Below, piece by piece: positions 54,140 through 63,207 of a DNA stretch of 64,000 nt. The notes beneath the pieces were generated by a model. It worked only from the letters and a program-made list of their open reading frames with translations. It had not been told where the DNA came from and searched no databases. Positions within the stretch are counted from its first letter, which is position 1. Each line of letters opens with the position of its first letter. Origin of the DNA: an uncultured Peptoniphilus sp. (GTDB lineage: Bacteria > Bacillota > Clostridia > Tissierellales > Peptoniphilaceae); the NCBI RefSeq assembly GCF_943913915.1, contig NZ_CALUAA010000008.1, positions 1-64,000 of the forward strand, written 5' to 3'. Both the position numbers and the translations under genes were made by a program.

Positions 54140-54918
54140 GTGGATATAGCCGTGTTGCAGACACTCGCCATTCCCCTTATCGGAACGAGTTTAGGTGCCG
54201 GAAGTGTATTATTTTTTCACCACCGGATGAATAGAGAAGTAGAAAAAGGAATGAACGGCTTCGCCGCCGGTGTTATGGTGGCGGCGTCAATTTGGAGCCT
54301 GCTCATCCCCGCCATGGAAGAGTCTGTGGATTTAGGTAAACTCGCATTCTTACCTGCCGCCATCGGCTTTTGGATCGGCACCTTCTTTATGCTCGCCATC
54401 GACAAACTCGTTCCCCATTTACACGGCAACGAATCGGAAGGTATGGAAGGGGTGGAAGTAAAACGCTCCACCATGCTCTTTCTTGCCGTTACCATTCACA
54501 ATATTCCCGAGGGTATGGCCCTCGGGGTGGTGATCGCAGGCTGGCTCAGTCATAATGTAACCATTTCGGCGGGGAGCGCACTGGCTCTCGCTGTGGGTCT
54601 CGCCATTCAAAACTTTCCCGAGGGAGCCATCGTCTCTCTCCCCATGCACGCGGCAGGTATCGGGCGTAAAAAAGCCTTCGGCTACGGCATCCTTTCAGGC
54701 GTCGTAGAGCCTGTGGCCTCTGTGGCCACCATGCTCCTTGCATCAAGAGTCATCCCCCTCCTTCCCTACTTTTAAGTTTTGCATCAGGGGTCATGATGTA
54801 TGTAGTTGTGGAGGAACTCATTCCCGAAACGGCGAAGGGAGAGCACAGCAATGTGGGGGTTTTAACATTTGCATTGGGTTTTACCTTAATGATGATTTTA
54901 GACATAACATTGGGATAG
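54140..54918 (+). pseudogene. ZIP family metal transporter, interrupted by a one-base frameshift
   Basis: GTG start after AGGAGG. The first frame gives 211 residues ending LLPYF-stop at 54773-54775. ZIP motifs are clear: TIHNIPEGMALGV and GLAIQNFPEGAIVSLP (His/Glu metal sites). Moving to the -1 frame at 54772 gives the missing C-terminus, LSFASGVMMYVVVEELIPE... to TAG at 54916-54918. Together they make a normal ~259-residue ZIP. The break lies in a run of four T where five would restore the frame. It is either a real mutation or a homopolymer sequencing error. ZIPs import Zn2+, Fe2+ or Mn2+. Confidence 0.85.
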
Positions 54919-54945
54919 AAAACGCGACGGCGTTTTCTTTTTCTT
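54917..54945 (+). terminator. Intrinsic terminator of the ZIP gene
   Basis: GAAAACGC, GACG loop, GCGTTTTC, TTTTTCTTTT. The following 290 bases (to 55232) hold an AT-rich stretch and the promoter and leader of the next gene. Confidence 0.85.
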
Positions 54946-55105
54946 TTACCAAAAATTTTGCGCTTCAGCGAAATGAATGAAGAAAAAGCGATAAAATTGA
55001 TCGTAAAATATGAAGATGACTAAAAATATAGAAAACAAAAAGCGCCAATCATTTATGAACTTTCCGTGAAAATACAAAAAAGCGAAAAATTATGTAGGAA
55101 AAGAC

Positions 55106-55134
55106 TTGTTTTATTGCCTATAAGGGTGTACACT
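55106..55134 (+). promoter_or_regulatory. Promoter of the stalk-domain protein gene
   Basis: TTGTTT at 55106-55111, 17-bp spacer, TACACT at 55129-55134. The ~95-base leader ends in a CGCGTAG-TTAT-CTACGCG hairpin directly before the RBS GGAAGGAGG, which could affect translation or mRNA stability. Confidence 0.6.
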
Positions 55135-55232
55135 CGTCGTGAACGAGAGAGGAAGAAGGACTCCAAGATACCGATTTTTCGGGGGATTGGGCCTTCGGCG
55201 CGTAGTTATCTACGCGAGGAAGGAGGTACGTA

Positions 55233-56048
55233 ATGAAAAAAATTGCTGCATTATTATTGTTTCTTTTATTGATTCCCAAAGGGATCTTCGCCGAGACATG
55301 GCCCGCCGAAGCCGTACATGTTTATATGGACGGATACAGTTTAAACCGAAAGGGCACTATCGAAACATTTGTGAAAGACAGCCGAACGTATATCTCCGTC
55401 CCTCTCCTCGAACAATTGGAAACTCTAAAAGTTTCCGTTGACGAAAATAATAAAACAATCGCCATTACCTCAGGTGATGAAACTGTCAACATGACAGTGG
55501 GTGAAAAAGAGTATAAAAAAGGCGACGAAACCATGGCTATGGACGTAGCGCCTTTCGAAGAGGAAGGCACTGTATACCTGCCCCTACGCTATGTAGCAGA
55601 ACCCTTCGGAAAAGAAGTCCACTGGGGAAGCGATGCCCGCACCGTCGTCGTGGGAAGCTATTTAGACGATGCTCCCTCAAATGACGATATTCGCATCACT
55701 ACAAAAGCGGGATATTCCTTTGAGATTCCCGAAGCGGATAAAAATCGCTACGTCATTGAAGACGACGGCGGAGAAGTACGCATTTACGACAAACAAAACT
55801 ATCGCAAAACCGATCACATCGGACGCATCGGCACCATCGCCAAAGTAAAAGATCCTTCCTGCGCGGAATGCTCCATGATCTTACTCAAACCGCTCCCCGG
55901 TGGTTACTTGATCTTTACCTTTGCTGAAAATTCAGGCATCAGCCCCGATGCGGCGCCTGAACTGAAAGAAGCGTATGAAAACTCCAAACTGGAAATTAAA
56001 AACATTTTAAAAACCGTAAACACGCTGGAACGCGTTTCTCTGAAATAA
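55233..56048 (+). CDS. Secreted protein with copper amine oxidase-like N-terminal (stalk) domain
   Basis: 271 residues. Signal peptide MKKIAALLLFLLLIPKGIFA. A stalk domain about 25-145 shows the repeated beta pattern TYISVPLLEQLE... and VYLPLRYVAEPFGKEVHW. The C-terminal 120 residues have no known motif. Despite the family name it has no oxidase activity; such domains are found in clostridial envelope proteins. Monocistronic. Confidence 0.82.
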   Translation: MKKIAALLLFLLLIPKGIFAETWPAEAVHVYMDGYSLNRKGTIETFVKDSRTYISVPLLEQLETLKVSVDENNKTIAITSGDETVNMTVGEKEYKKGDETMAMDVAPFEEEGTVYLPLRYVAEPFGKEVHWGSDARTVVVGSYLDDAPSNDDIRITTKAGYSFEIPEADKNRYVIEDDGGEVRIYDKQNYRKTDHIGRIGTIAKVKDPSCAECSMILLKPLPGGYLIFTFAENSGISPDAAPELKEAYENSKLEIKNILKTVNTLERVSLK

Positions 56049-56082
56049 AAAAGACCTGCTTCGTAATAGAAGCAGGTTTTTC
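56047..56082 (+). terminator. Intrinsic terminator of the stalk-domain gene
   Basis: ACCTGCTTC, 6-base loop, GAAGCAGGT, T5. Confidence 0.88.
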
Positions 56083-56150
56083 ATATTTAAAAATAGAAAA
56101 CCTTTTAATAAAAAATCGTAAATACCTTAGTAAATAGAAAGAGCATAGTG

Positions 56151-56187
56151 TATACTTAACAGTATAGAGATAGTATATCTATACTGT
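56151..56187 (+). promoter_or_regulatory. Promoter region with a long inverted repeat before the surface protein gene
   Basis: A TATACT at 56151-56156 is followed by ACAGTATAGA (56159-56168), 9 bases, TCTATACTGT (56178-56187), perfect 10-base arms. The repeat covers the expected start of transcription and also contains TATACT in both directions, so it may be an operator or overlapping promoters. The surface protein ATG is 43 bases downstream. Confidence 0.55.
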
Positions 56188-56230
56188 CTCGTACGATATT
56201 GTAAGAAATAAGAGAAAGAGAGGAGAAACA

Positions 56231-59200
56231 ATGAAACAGCTACGCGTTCTGCTGCTCTTTATCTTGTTTTTTCTATTGGGTGGAGGTACAGCTTACGCCC
56301 AGTCTGTAGGAGATGAGGCGGCGACGCCACATCCTGCAGTACGGCAGGAGGCTGTATCTGTGCCCGGAAAAAACGAGGCGAGAGCGAGCAATGAGCAGGC
56401 CGCGGATAAAAAGATCTCAAAGCCGGTTCAGAAAACACTCGCATCGCAAGATGAAAAGAGTAAACAAGTAGAGTCTGCGGCGGTGGAAACACCGGAAGCA
56501 GAAAAAGATGTAACGCTTGAGGCTGATGCAGTCGACGGGGAAAAGCAAGCAGCTCCCGAAAAACAAGAGGATGCTCTTGGCCAAACGCCTAAGACTGAAA
56601 CAGCCGAAGAGAAAGAGCAGGTAATTTCCGATGATAAAGAGGAAGCTGACGATGAAAAGTCTGCAAACGATTTATCGGAGGAAGGAGATTCTCCTGCAGA
56701 AGCTGATCAGGAAGAAAAAGTAAAACCTGAAGAAGAACAAACTGAAGAATCGGAAGCGAACGAAACGGAAGCTGAAGAAGCAGAAACGGACGCTGTTGAT
56801 AAAACAGAAAAAACAGCTCAAAAGGGAGAGGTTCTGGAAAAAGGGACCATCCTCGATCCGCAAGTACTTAAGGCGAACGATCCTTCTGACGAAACGAATG
56901 GCAAAGTAGTAAAAGAAGTAGATTCTTTTGAAAAATTACAAAAAGCCATTGCAAATGCGCAGGACGGCGTGGAAACGACCATCGTCATCACACAAAGCTT
57001 TGAAATCAGCGAAACCTTGACCATTGGTGAAGGTAAAATAATCATCTTGACCTCAAATGATGGCAAAGAAATGGATGATCCTTGGGAAAAGATCAAGCAA
57101 CCCAAAGACTATGCAGATCAAGGTGAAGAAAAGCAAAGAGAAGTTATAGACGAAGCTAAAGATCGTGGTGATAAGGCTATAAAAGATGCCGGAATTAACA
57201 TCACTGAGGAAGATGACGAATATTATTACAAGTTCCGCGAAAGTGATATTGTCCTTAAGCGGGCTAAAAAGTTCATCGAAACCATGTTTGACGTAAAGGG
57301 CAAGCTTACCCTTGGCGATGAAAACAATTCCATTAATTTTGACGGCAACAAAAGAGAGGTGACCCTACCCGGAGGAAGTGAAGGTCAATTTTTTAAAGTT
57401 AATGATAAAGCTAAGCTTACGTTAAAGAATGGCGTTATAGCCAATGGAACAGCGAAGGCAGGCTATTCAGCAGCTGTTAGCGTAGAAAAAGGCGGAGAGT
57501 TCACCATGGAAGGTGGACGTATTACTTCAAATTATACTGCGTCTAATGCTAACTATCCAACTTCTGCTGGTGGAGTATATGTATACATCGGTGGAAAATT
57601 CAATATGAATAGCGGAATGATCGACCATAATACAGGTTCTGCGGGAGCTATTGCTGCCGGAGATTTATATGGTATAAATAAGTCTATTAATTTATTCGAT
57701 TCACCAGATGCAGCTGCTATCATAAACCTTAATGGAGGAAGCATAGTTTCTAATAGTTCAGAAGGTATGAAATTAGCGGGCGGTATTGTTATCTTTCCTG
57801 CTGCCACATTAAATTTTAATGATGGTATTGTTGCAGGGAACTCATCCAGTCAACATGGCGGGGGAATTACAATTTCGGACCAATTTGTTGACAAATATGA
57901 CAATGCGCTTAATGGCAGCTGGGTGAATACTAGAGGAAATTATGAGGAGTATAAAAAACATTTTAAAGCTGAGGCTAATATAAATGGAGGTCTACTCTAT
58001 AAAAATAAAACCGGACGCTCAGGAGGCGCTGTATTTGTAGATAGCAACTACGTTCATTTTAAACGTACGATGATTTTAGACAACAAAGCTACTTCGTTTG
58101 GGGGAGCTATCTATGTATCTTTTCCACCAAGAATCCAAGAGTTAAAAGATCTTTTAATTACGGAAAATAATACAATCCCTGGTTCAGTTGTTTCAGGAGC
58201 AGACAAATATTGGGGAGGACCGAATGTCGGTGGCGGTATTTGGAATTGCCCGGACGGTCATGTCCATATTGGTGATGGCCACAGTGTCTATGTATTTAAT
58301 AACAACGGAAGTAAAGGATCAGACTATGTATTTTCCGAGAAAACAGATTATTTTTTGATTGATAAGGATAATGTGGCTGATCGTTTTTATAATTTTATTT
58401 CTCCAGTTACTAAAGATGGAAATATCATTAAGTTTCTTAATGATGATGGCACAGGAGAAAAACTTCCTGACGCTATGTCATATACAGGAAACTTTGTCTT
58501 TTTAAAATCAGTTTACGATAAAGTGCTGCAAGCAGAGGCTTGGAGGAACTCGGGAACATTCATTCTGGGCAATAAGGCAGCATACGGTGCAGGCATTGGA
58601 TCAGATGCTAGCATAGAAACACCTGAAGATAAAGGCGATGTCAATTTTAAATTCAAAAAACATTGGGATCCGAGTATTGACGAGGATGAATACAGGAACA
58701 AAAAAATTCATGCAGATATTTTCATCGTTCCCAAAGAAGTTGATGATGTCTATGTCAGAAGTCAATATGGTTATGATAATAACTTGTTTAAGTACGGAGA
58801 GGTCATCTTAAGTCGCGAAAACAATTGGGAAACTACCTTCTCTGACTTTAAAGACAACAAATATACCGATCTACCCGCTTTTACAAAGGATAATGGATTA
58901 CCCTTTACCCCCCAGGAACTTGCGGCTAAGGGTTTGAAATATTTAGTAATCGAAAGAGAGACCGAGTATTCATCAACGATTGAAGAAAAGTATACAAACG
59001 AGAGAAATGGAAAGATTGAAATTTATCGAGATCTAAGCGTAGATTATGAAGAGATTGATAAATTGGGCAATCCTGATTATTACTTGTATTATGTCGATGA
59101 ATTTGGTAGAGCTCACTATTTAACAAAAGCAGTTAAAGAAGGAGAAGGAATAAATGGGGTTTTTGCCCATCCAATGCTTGACCAAAAGATAGTTGGCATT

Positions 59201-60718
59201 GAACATTATGGAACAGATCGAAACTATGTCGATGAAATAAGCAAATATAAAAGATGGATTGAGTATTTTGAAAAAGAGGGCGATCAAGAGTCTGCAGATT
59301 ACTATAGGCTCTTAATAGATTTAAAGGGTTACAAGTCTGGAGATGCGGGCTATGCCTTTTTCTTGAGGCGTGATAAAGAAGGTCTAAAATTATACGTTCC
59401 TTATCTATTTATCGAGAACTGGGATGAGGAAGGATATAGCGGCTTTAATTATAAAGTTTTAGATAATAGTAATGAACAATATACAAAAACCTATACTGTT
59501 GATATTACTAACAGACCTTATACAGAAGCCAAGATTAAAAAAACTTGGAAGATGCTAACTGAAGAAGAAATTAGAGAAGCCCTAGGGCAATACCACGACA
59601 ATATTGAAGTGAAAAACCGTGAAATTCCAGACCAGGTAACTTTCTATGTTTTAAAGGACAAGAAGAGAATTGTTGTAGATTATATTAGAGATAAAAATGG
59701 AAAAGTTCATCCTATTTATAAAACAGTTACATTAACGAAAAAAGATAATTGGGAAGGAACTATTACCAAACTTGATCCATATTTTTTAAGTAATGGGGCC
59801 TATGGCATTGAAGAAGAAGCTATCGAAGGCTTTAGAATGAGCTATAAAATTACAAAGACCAAAGATAAGGATCAACCAACGAAATTGAGCTTCCGTGTTT
59901 ATATCCCAAATAGCTATAAGCTATTTGAAGGATATGACAAGGATGAAGAGGATTATACAACGGAAGAATCCCTAAAAGACTACTTTGACGAATACTTTGG
60001 TGATATAAAGATCAATTTAGTCATTGATGGAAAAGTTACGAACACAAAGATCGTGATGTGGAAAAAGGAAGTTATTGATTTAGGTGACTATGGAAATAGA
60101 ATTTCTTATTCTTTAGATTCAGATAATATTCTTTTTGGCTTTGATGGTGAAGAGATTACTGTCTATACTAAGGGTAGAAATATCCGCGTAGAGTATTATA
60201 ATTCTATGGATAATGCTGCCGGCCTTACGAATTATAATATTTACCTTGAAAAGGATAAATTCGGCGGATATACAATGTATGCACCAAATTTGTTGAAAAA
60301 TGGCAAATTTTATCAAATGCTTCAAATCACGGAGAAGGAGCGAAACGCGGGATATATATATCCATTGATTAGGGAGTTTAAGGCAGCCCCGTATGAAGAA
60401 GGCGTCTACACCTTCGAAGCAACCAATACGGAGCTTCCTCCGGAAAAACCGCCGGAAGAACCGAAGGAACCGTCGGAAGAGCCTGAAGAGCCTCCGAAGG
60501 AACCGCCGGAAGAGCCCGAGGAACCTCCGGTGATTCCTCCGGAAGAGCCTGAGGAACCGCCTGTGATTCCGCCGGAAGAACCTGAAGAACCTCCGGTGAT
60601 CCCGCCTAAGAAACCGGGCGGATCGCCTCAAACAGGTGTAGGTTCCGTAGCGCCCTATATGATGCTCGCATTAACTTCGAGCATGGGCCTCGGTTATATC
60701 CGTAGGAAAAAACACTAA
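56231..60718 (+). CDS. Large wall-anchored surface protein with beta-helix and SPQTG sorting signal
   Basis: 1495 residues. Signal peptide ends near TAYAQS. An acidic Glu/Lys/Ala-rich spacer (about 25-215) is followed by a right-handed parallel beta-helix region (about 225-800), with short turns such as FTMEGGRITSNYT and GGKFNMNSGMIDHNTG. Two or three CnaB-like beta-sandwich domains follow, with VNFKFKKHWDPSIDED and EAKIKKTWKMLTEEE as their first strands. Then come a Pro/Glu repeat with an 11-residue period (PPEEPEEPPVI) and a sorting signal SPQTG, a hydrophobic segment and RRKKH. It is probably anchored to peptidoglycan by a sortase and acts as an adhesin. Base composition is clearly more AT-rich from about 57.4 to 60.4 kb than in the neighbours, suggesting a transferred or recombined centre. 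Confidence 0.88.
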   Translation: MKQLRVLLLFILFFLLGGGTAYAQSVGDEAATPHPAVRQEAVSVPGKNEARASNEQAADKKISKPVQKTLASQDEKSKQVESAAVETPEAEKDVTLEADAVDGEKQAAPEKQEDALGQTPKTETAEEKEQVISDDKEEADDEKSANDLSEEGDSPAEADQEEKVKPEEEQTEESEANETEAEEAETDAVDKTEKTAQKGEVLEKGTILDPQVLKANDPSDETNGKVVKEVDSFEKLQKAIANAQDGVETTIVITQSFEISETLTIGEGKIIILTSNDGKEMDDPWEKIKQPKDYADQGEEKQREVIDEAKDRGDKAIKDAGINITEEDDEYYYKFRESDIVLKRAKKFIETMFDVKGKLTLGDENNSINFDGNKREVTLPGGSEGQFFKVNDKAKLTLKNGVIANGTAKAGYSAAVSVEKGGEFTMEGGRITSNYTASNANYPTSAGGVYVYIGGKFNMNSGMIDHNTGSAGAIAAGDLYGINKSINLFDSPDAAAIINLNGGSIVSNSSEGMKLAGGIVIFPAATLNFNDGIVAGNSSSQHGGGITISDQFVDKYDNALNGSWVNTRGNYEEYKKHFKAEANINGGLLYKNKTGRSGGAVFVDSNYVHFKRTMILDNKATSFGGAIYVSFPPRIQELKDLLITENNTIPGSVVSGADKYWGGPNVGGGIWNCPDGHVHIGDGHSVYVFNNNGSKGSDYVFSEKTDYFLIDKDNVADRFYNFISPVTKDGNIIKFLNDDGTGEKLPDAMSYTGNFVFLKSVYDKVLQAEAWRNSGTFILGNKAAYGAGIGSDASIETPEDKGDVNFKFKKHWDPSIDEDEYRNKKIHADIFIVPKEVDDVYVRSQYGYDNNLFKYGEVILSRENNWETTFSDFKDNKYTDLPAFTKDNGLPFTPQELAAKGLKYLVIERETEYSSTIEEKYTNERNGKIEIYRDLSVDYEEIDKLGNPDYYLYYVDEFGRAHYLTKAVKEGEGINGVFAHPMLDQKIVGIEHYGTDRNYVDEISKYKRWIEYFEKEGDQESADYYRLLIDLKGYKSGDAGYAFFLRRDKEGLKLYVPYLFIENWDEEGYSGFNYKVLDNSNEQYTKTYTVDITNRPYTEAKIKKTWKMLTEEEIREALGQYHDNIEVKNREIPDQVTFYVLKDKKRIVVDYIRDKNGKVHPIYKTVTLTKKDNWEGTITKLDPYFLSNGAYGIEEEAIEGFRMSYKITKTKDKDQPTKLSFRVYIPNSYKLFEGYDKDEEDYTTEESLKDYFDEYFGDIKINLVIDGKVTNTKIVMWKKEVIDLGDYGNRISYSLDSDNILFGFDGEEITVYTKGRNIRVEYYNSMDNAAGLTNYNIYLEKDKFGGYTMYAPNLLKNGKFYQMLQITEKERNAGYIYPLIREFKAAPYEEGVYTFEATNTELPPEKPPEEPKEPSEEPEEPPKEPPEEPEEPPVIPPEEPEEPPVIPPEEPEEPPVIPPKKPGGSPQTGVGSVAPYMMLALTSSMGLGYIRRKKH
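60468..60612 (+). repeat. In-frame Pro/Glu-rich tandem repeat
   Basis: Roughly three full 33-bp units encoding PPEEPEEPPVI plus shortened units (PEEPKEPSEE) in the wall-spanning part of the surface protein. Codons vary between units (CCG/CCT), so the array is not a very recent expansion. Confidence 0.8.
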
Positions 60719-60772
60719 ATTAGAAATGGTCGAGCTTATGGGTTAAAGTCCAATGAGCGGACCATGAAAATA

Positions 60773-60810
60773 GAAAAGACCTGTTCCCCAAGTGGAGCAG
60801 GTCTTTTCGC
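60773..60810. terminator. Bidirectional terminator (surface protein / aminotransferase)
   Basis: AAAAGACCTGTTCC, loop, GGAGCAGGTCTTTT. The - strand gene ends at 60812. The arms resemble those of the terminator at 56047. Confidence 0.85.
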
Positions 60811-60811
60811 G

Positions 60812-61894
60812 TTATTTTGTAAAGAAGTTCTGGATTTCCCTAAGTAGGGCGTCGTTTGATTTTTCGTCCAGGATGCAGAATCTGAAGAAGCGGGAATCTA
60901 AATTCCGAAAGTTTGCACAGTCGCGAATAATGAGTTTCTTTTCCATAAGGGCTTCCCGGAGTTCTTTTGCCGTATGGGAGCGATCTTTGATCTTCACGAG
61001 GACGAAGTTGCCGTAGGAGGGGAAGACTTTAAGGGAGTCGATGGTCTCCAGGCCTGCGCAGAGTTTTTCCTTCTCCTCCTGAACCAGATGGTAGGTTTTG
61101 GCCCGGTATCCCTCGTCTGAAAACATGATGCGGCCCATGATTTCTGCCGCCACGTTGATCCCCCACATGGAGAGGGTTTCCGAGAGGGCGTTCTTTACAT
61201 CGCCGTTGCCCGTCAGACCGTAACCCAATCGAATGCCCGGCGTGGCGAAGAATTTGCTCGTGCCCCGCACGACGAAGAGATCCTCTCTTTGGGTAGCGAG
61301 GGCGGCTGCAGAATAGACACTGCGATCGGTAAATTCGATATAGGTTTCGTCTACGAGCATATGGACGTCGGTTTCGTCTAAGATCCGCTCGATGTCCACC
61401 CGGGTCAAAATGGATCCCGTAGGATTGTTGGGATTGGTGAGGACGTAGAGATCGATAGATTCTTCTCGGATCATGCGGATCACCTCGTCCACGTCGATTT
61501 TAAAATTGGCGTGGTAATCGAGATTGTACTCCGCGATGTGGGCGTGGGTTTTATCCAACTCACGCTCGTATTCGCTATAGCAGGGGCTGTTTAACAGGGC
61601 GCGCTTCGGATGTAAGTAGGCGATATAGGCCTGAATTAATTGGGATGTGCCGCTTCCCAGGAGAACATCTTCCGGGGAGACGTGAACGTAACGGCCGATG
61701 GCTTCTCGCAGTTTCCGGTATTCGGGATCCGGGTAGCGGGAGAGGGCGGTTAAGTGGTCTTTGAAGTAGCCCAAGGCTTTTGGAGAAGGGCCCAAGGGGT
61801 TTATATTGGAAGAAAAATCGCGAATCTCGTCGGCTCGCCATTGATATCTGGTTTCTAAATCGTAAAGATCGGCTCCGTGGGAATGTTTTTTCAT
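60812..61894 (-). CDS. Class I/II aminotransferase, CobD/HisC-like
   Basis: 360 residues. PLP enzyme: FSSNINPLGPSPKAL at the N-terminus is typical of threonine-phosphate decarboxylase (CobD) and HisC relatives; NPNNPTGSIL binds the cofactor; the PLP Lys is in VVRGTSKFFATPGIRLGYGL. CobD makes aminopropanol phosphate for cobamides and HisC acts in histidine synthesis. No cobalamin or histidine genes are nearby, so the call stays general. RBS GGAGG. Divergent from the threonine aldolase gene. Confidence 0.8.
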   Translation of the reverse strand: MKKHSHGADLYDLETRYQWRADEIRDFSSNINPLGPSPKALGYFKDHLTALSRYPDPEYRKLREAIGRYVHVSPEDVLLGSGTSQLIQAYIAYLHPKRALLNSPCYSEYERELDKTHAHIAEYNLDYHANFKIDVDEVIRMIREESIDLYVLTNPNNPTGSILTRVDIERILDETDVHMLVDETYIEFTDRSVYSAAALATQREDLFVVRGTSKFFATPGIRLGYGLTGNGDVKNALSETLSMWGINVAAEIMGRIMFSDEGYRAKTYHLVQEEKEKLCAGLETIDSLKVFPSYGNFVLVKIKDRSHTAKELREALMEKKLIIRDCANFRNLDSRFFRFCILDEKSNDALLREIQNFFTK

Positions 61895-61915
61895 AGGACC
61901 TCCTTTTCTACGCTA

Positions 61916-61924
61916 TGATATAAT
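61916..61924 (+). promoter_or_regulatory. Extended -10 promoter of the threonine aldolase gene
   Basis: TGATATAAT, with TATAAT at 61919-61924, 33 bases before the ATG. Confidence 0.6.
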
Positions 61925-61956
61925 GACGCCAATAAAAAGACAATATGGAGGTGTTT

Positions 61957-62967
61957 ATGTTTAATTTCAGAAACGACTATCACGACCTTTGCCATCCCGA
62001 GGTTTTAGAGAAACTGATGGAAGTGCAGGGGGAAAATAACATAGGCTATGGATTCGATCCTCACACGGAGCGGGCGGCGAAACTTATCGGGGAGGCCTTG
62101 GGGAAGGATTATCCCGTGCATTTCGTGCCCGGGGGAACGGCTGCCAATACCCTCGCCATCGGTTTTCGCCTCTTGCCGCACGAGGCGGTGGTTTCGGCGG
62201 ATTCCGGCCATATTGTCGGCGACGAGGTGGGGGCGGTGGAAAGCGGCGGCCATAAAATTATCACCGTGCCCACGGAAAGCGGAAAGTTCGACCCCGAGGT
62301 GTTAAACGAGCATTTGGAAAGCTTCGGCAGTTTTCACAATGTGCTTCCGGGGATGATTTATCTTTCAAACGCCACGGAAACCGGGCGGGTCTACACGAAA
62401 TGCGAACTGGCCGCCATTCGGGAAGTGGCCGATCGCCACGAACTTCTCGTCTACATCGACGGCGCTCGCATGGGCAGCGCCCTTATGAGTGAAGCGAGCG
62501 ATCTGACACTCGCCGATTATCCTGAATTTGTCGATATTTTCTCCATCGGCGGCACGAAAAACGGCGCCCTCTTCGGCGAAGCTCTCGTGTTTTTAAATGT
62601 GCAACTTGCCGATGAGTTTATCTATTACCAAAAACAGCAGTCCCTCCTTCTCGCCAAGGGCTTTCTCTTAGGAGCGCAGTTTGAGGCGCTCTTCGAAGAT
62701 GATCTTTATTTCCGCATCGCAAAAAAAGCCAACGGCATGGCGAAAAAGCTTTACGAAGGTTTGGATGGAATCGGCTACACTCCTATCTATCCCATGGAAA
62801 GCAATCAGCTTTTCGTAGAGGTGGAGAGGGAGAAGGTGGAGCCTTTACAGGAAGCCGGGCAATTTGAAGTTGCAGGAGAAGGGGAAAAGACCTTGGTGCG
62901 TTTTGTGACCACTTACGAAACGAAAGACGAGGAAATCGAGGAACTCCTTTCGGTCTTACGGAAATAG
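61957..62967 (+). CDS. Threonine aldolase family protein (beta-eliminating lyase fold)
   Basis: 336 residues from MFNFRNDYHDLCH; an ATG four codons earlier overlaps the RBS GGAGG. PLP fold-type I: FVPGGTAANTLAIG, DSGHIVGDEVGAVE, VYIDGARMGSAL (cofactor Asp), and the PLP Lys in FSIGGTKNGALFGE. It probably cleaves threonine or allo-threonine to glycine and acetaldehyde; other beta-hydroxy amino acids are possible. No terminator is seen between it and the attenuator region. Confidence 0.88.
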   Translation: MFNFRNDYHDLCHPEVLEKLMEVQGENNIGYGFDPHTERAAKLIGEALGKDYPVHFVPGGTAANTLAIGFRLLPHEAVVSADSGHIVGDEVGAVESGGHKIITVPTESGKFDPEVLNEHLESFGSFHNVLPGMIYLSNATETGRVYTKCELAAIREVADRHELLVYIDGARMGSALMSEASDLTLADYPEFVDIFSIGGTKNGALFGEALVFLNVQLADEFIYYQKQQSLLLAKGFLLGAQFEALFEDDLYFRIAKKANGMAKKLYEGLDGIGYTPIYPMESNQLFVEVEREKVEPLQEAGQFEVAGEGEKTLVRFVTTYETKDEEIEELLSVLRK

Positions 62968-62999
62968 ATGGGAAAAATTTTAATTCATAGTAAAATAGT

Positions 63000-63028
63000 T
63001 TGACAAGATCACTTTAGCATGATATTCT
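63000..63028 (+). promoter_or_regulatory. Promoter of the cysteine-attenuator transcript
   Basis: TTGACA at 63000-63005, exactly 17 bp, TATTCT at 63023-63028 with a TG one base before it. Predicted start near 63035, about 20 bases before the leader peptide. Confidence 0.75.
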
Positions 63029-63053
63029 TTAAAAAAGTTAAAAAGAAAAGAGC

Positions 63054-63161
63054 ATGATGATGATTAGAAATTTACAAAACATGTCCATTTGCGCATGTTG
63101 CTGTACTTGTTGTACGGCTTGTTTGCCTGCGCAAATGTTTTGTATGCGACGACCGGAATAG
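63054..63161 (+). CDS. Cysteine-rich leader peptide
   Basis: 35 codons with three consecutive ATGs at the start (63054, 63057, 63060) and TAG at 63159-63161. Eight are Cys codons, seven of them in the 11-codon stretch 63090-63122 (CACCCTCCTAC). The RBS is modest (AAGAAAAGAG). There is no signal peptide and no conserved small-protein family I recognise. Its place between a promoter and a terminator that precedes an amino-acid ABC operon fits a leader whose translation senses charged tRNA-Cys. A functional small Cys-rich protein is the alternative. Confidence 0.75.
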   Translation: MMMIRNLQNMSICACCCTCCTACLPAQMFCMRRPE

Positions 63162-63207
63162 GCGTCGATCTGATCATTTGAAAAGCGGGCGAAAGCTCGC
63201 TTTTTTT
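63086..63207 (+). promoter_or_regulatory. Transcription attenuator with alternative hairpins
   Basis: Segment 1 CATTTGCGCA (63086-63095, over the first Cys codons) is the exact complement of TGCGCAAATG (63128-63137). Segment 2 TTGCCTGC (63123-63130), just past the Cys run, can instead pair with segment 3 GCGGGCGA (63185-63192; 8 pairs including G-U). Segment 3 is the 5' arm of the terminator GCGGGC-GAAA-GCTCGC plus T7 (63185-63207). Stalling at Cys codons would cover segment 1, free segment 2 for the antiterminator and allow read-through. Full translation to the stop at 63161 would cover segment 2 and permit termination. Confidence 0.75.

Noticed and set aside
54761..54776. Programmed -1 ribosomal frameshift in the ZIP gene
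   Set aside because: The site lacks a proper X XXY YYZ heptamer in the right phase and no downstream pseudoknot is evident; a homopolymer indel is simpler.
63054..63161. SCIFF-type Cys-rich peptide or ribosomally made natural product precursor
   Set aside because: No radical-SAM maturase or transporter of that type is nearby, the Cys spacing does not fit, and the flanking hairpins explain it as a leader.
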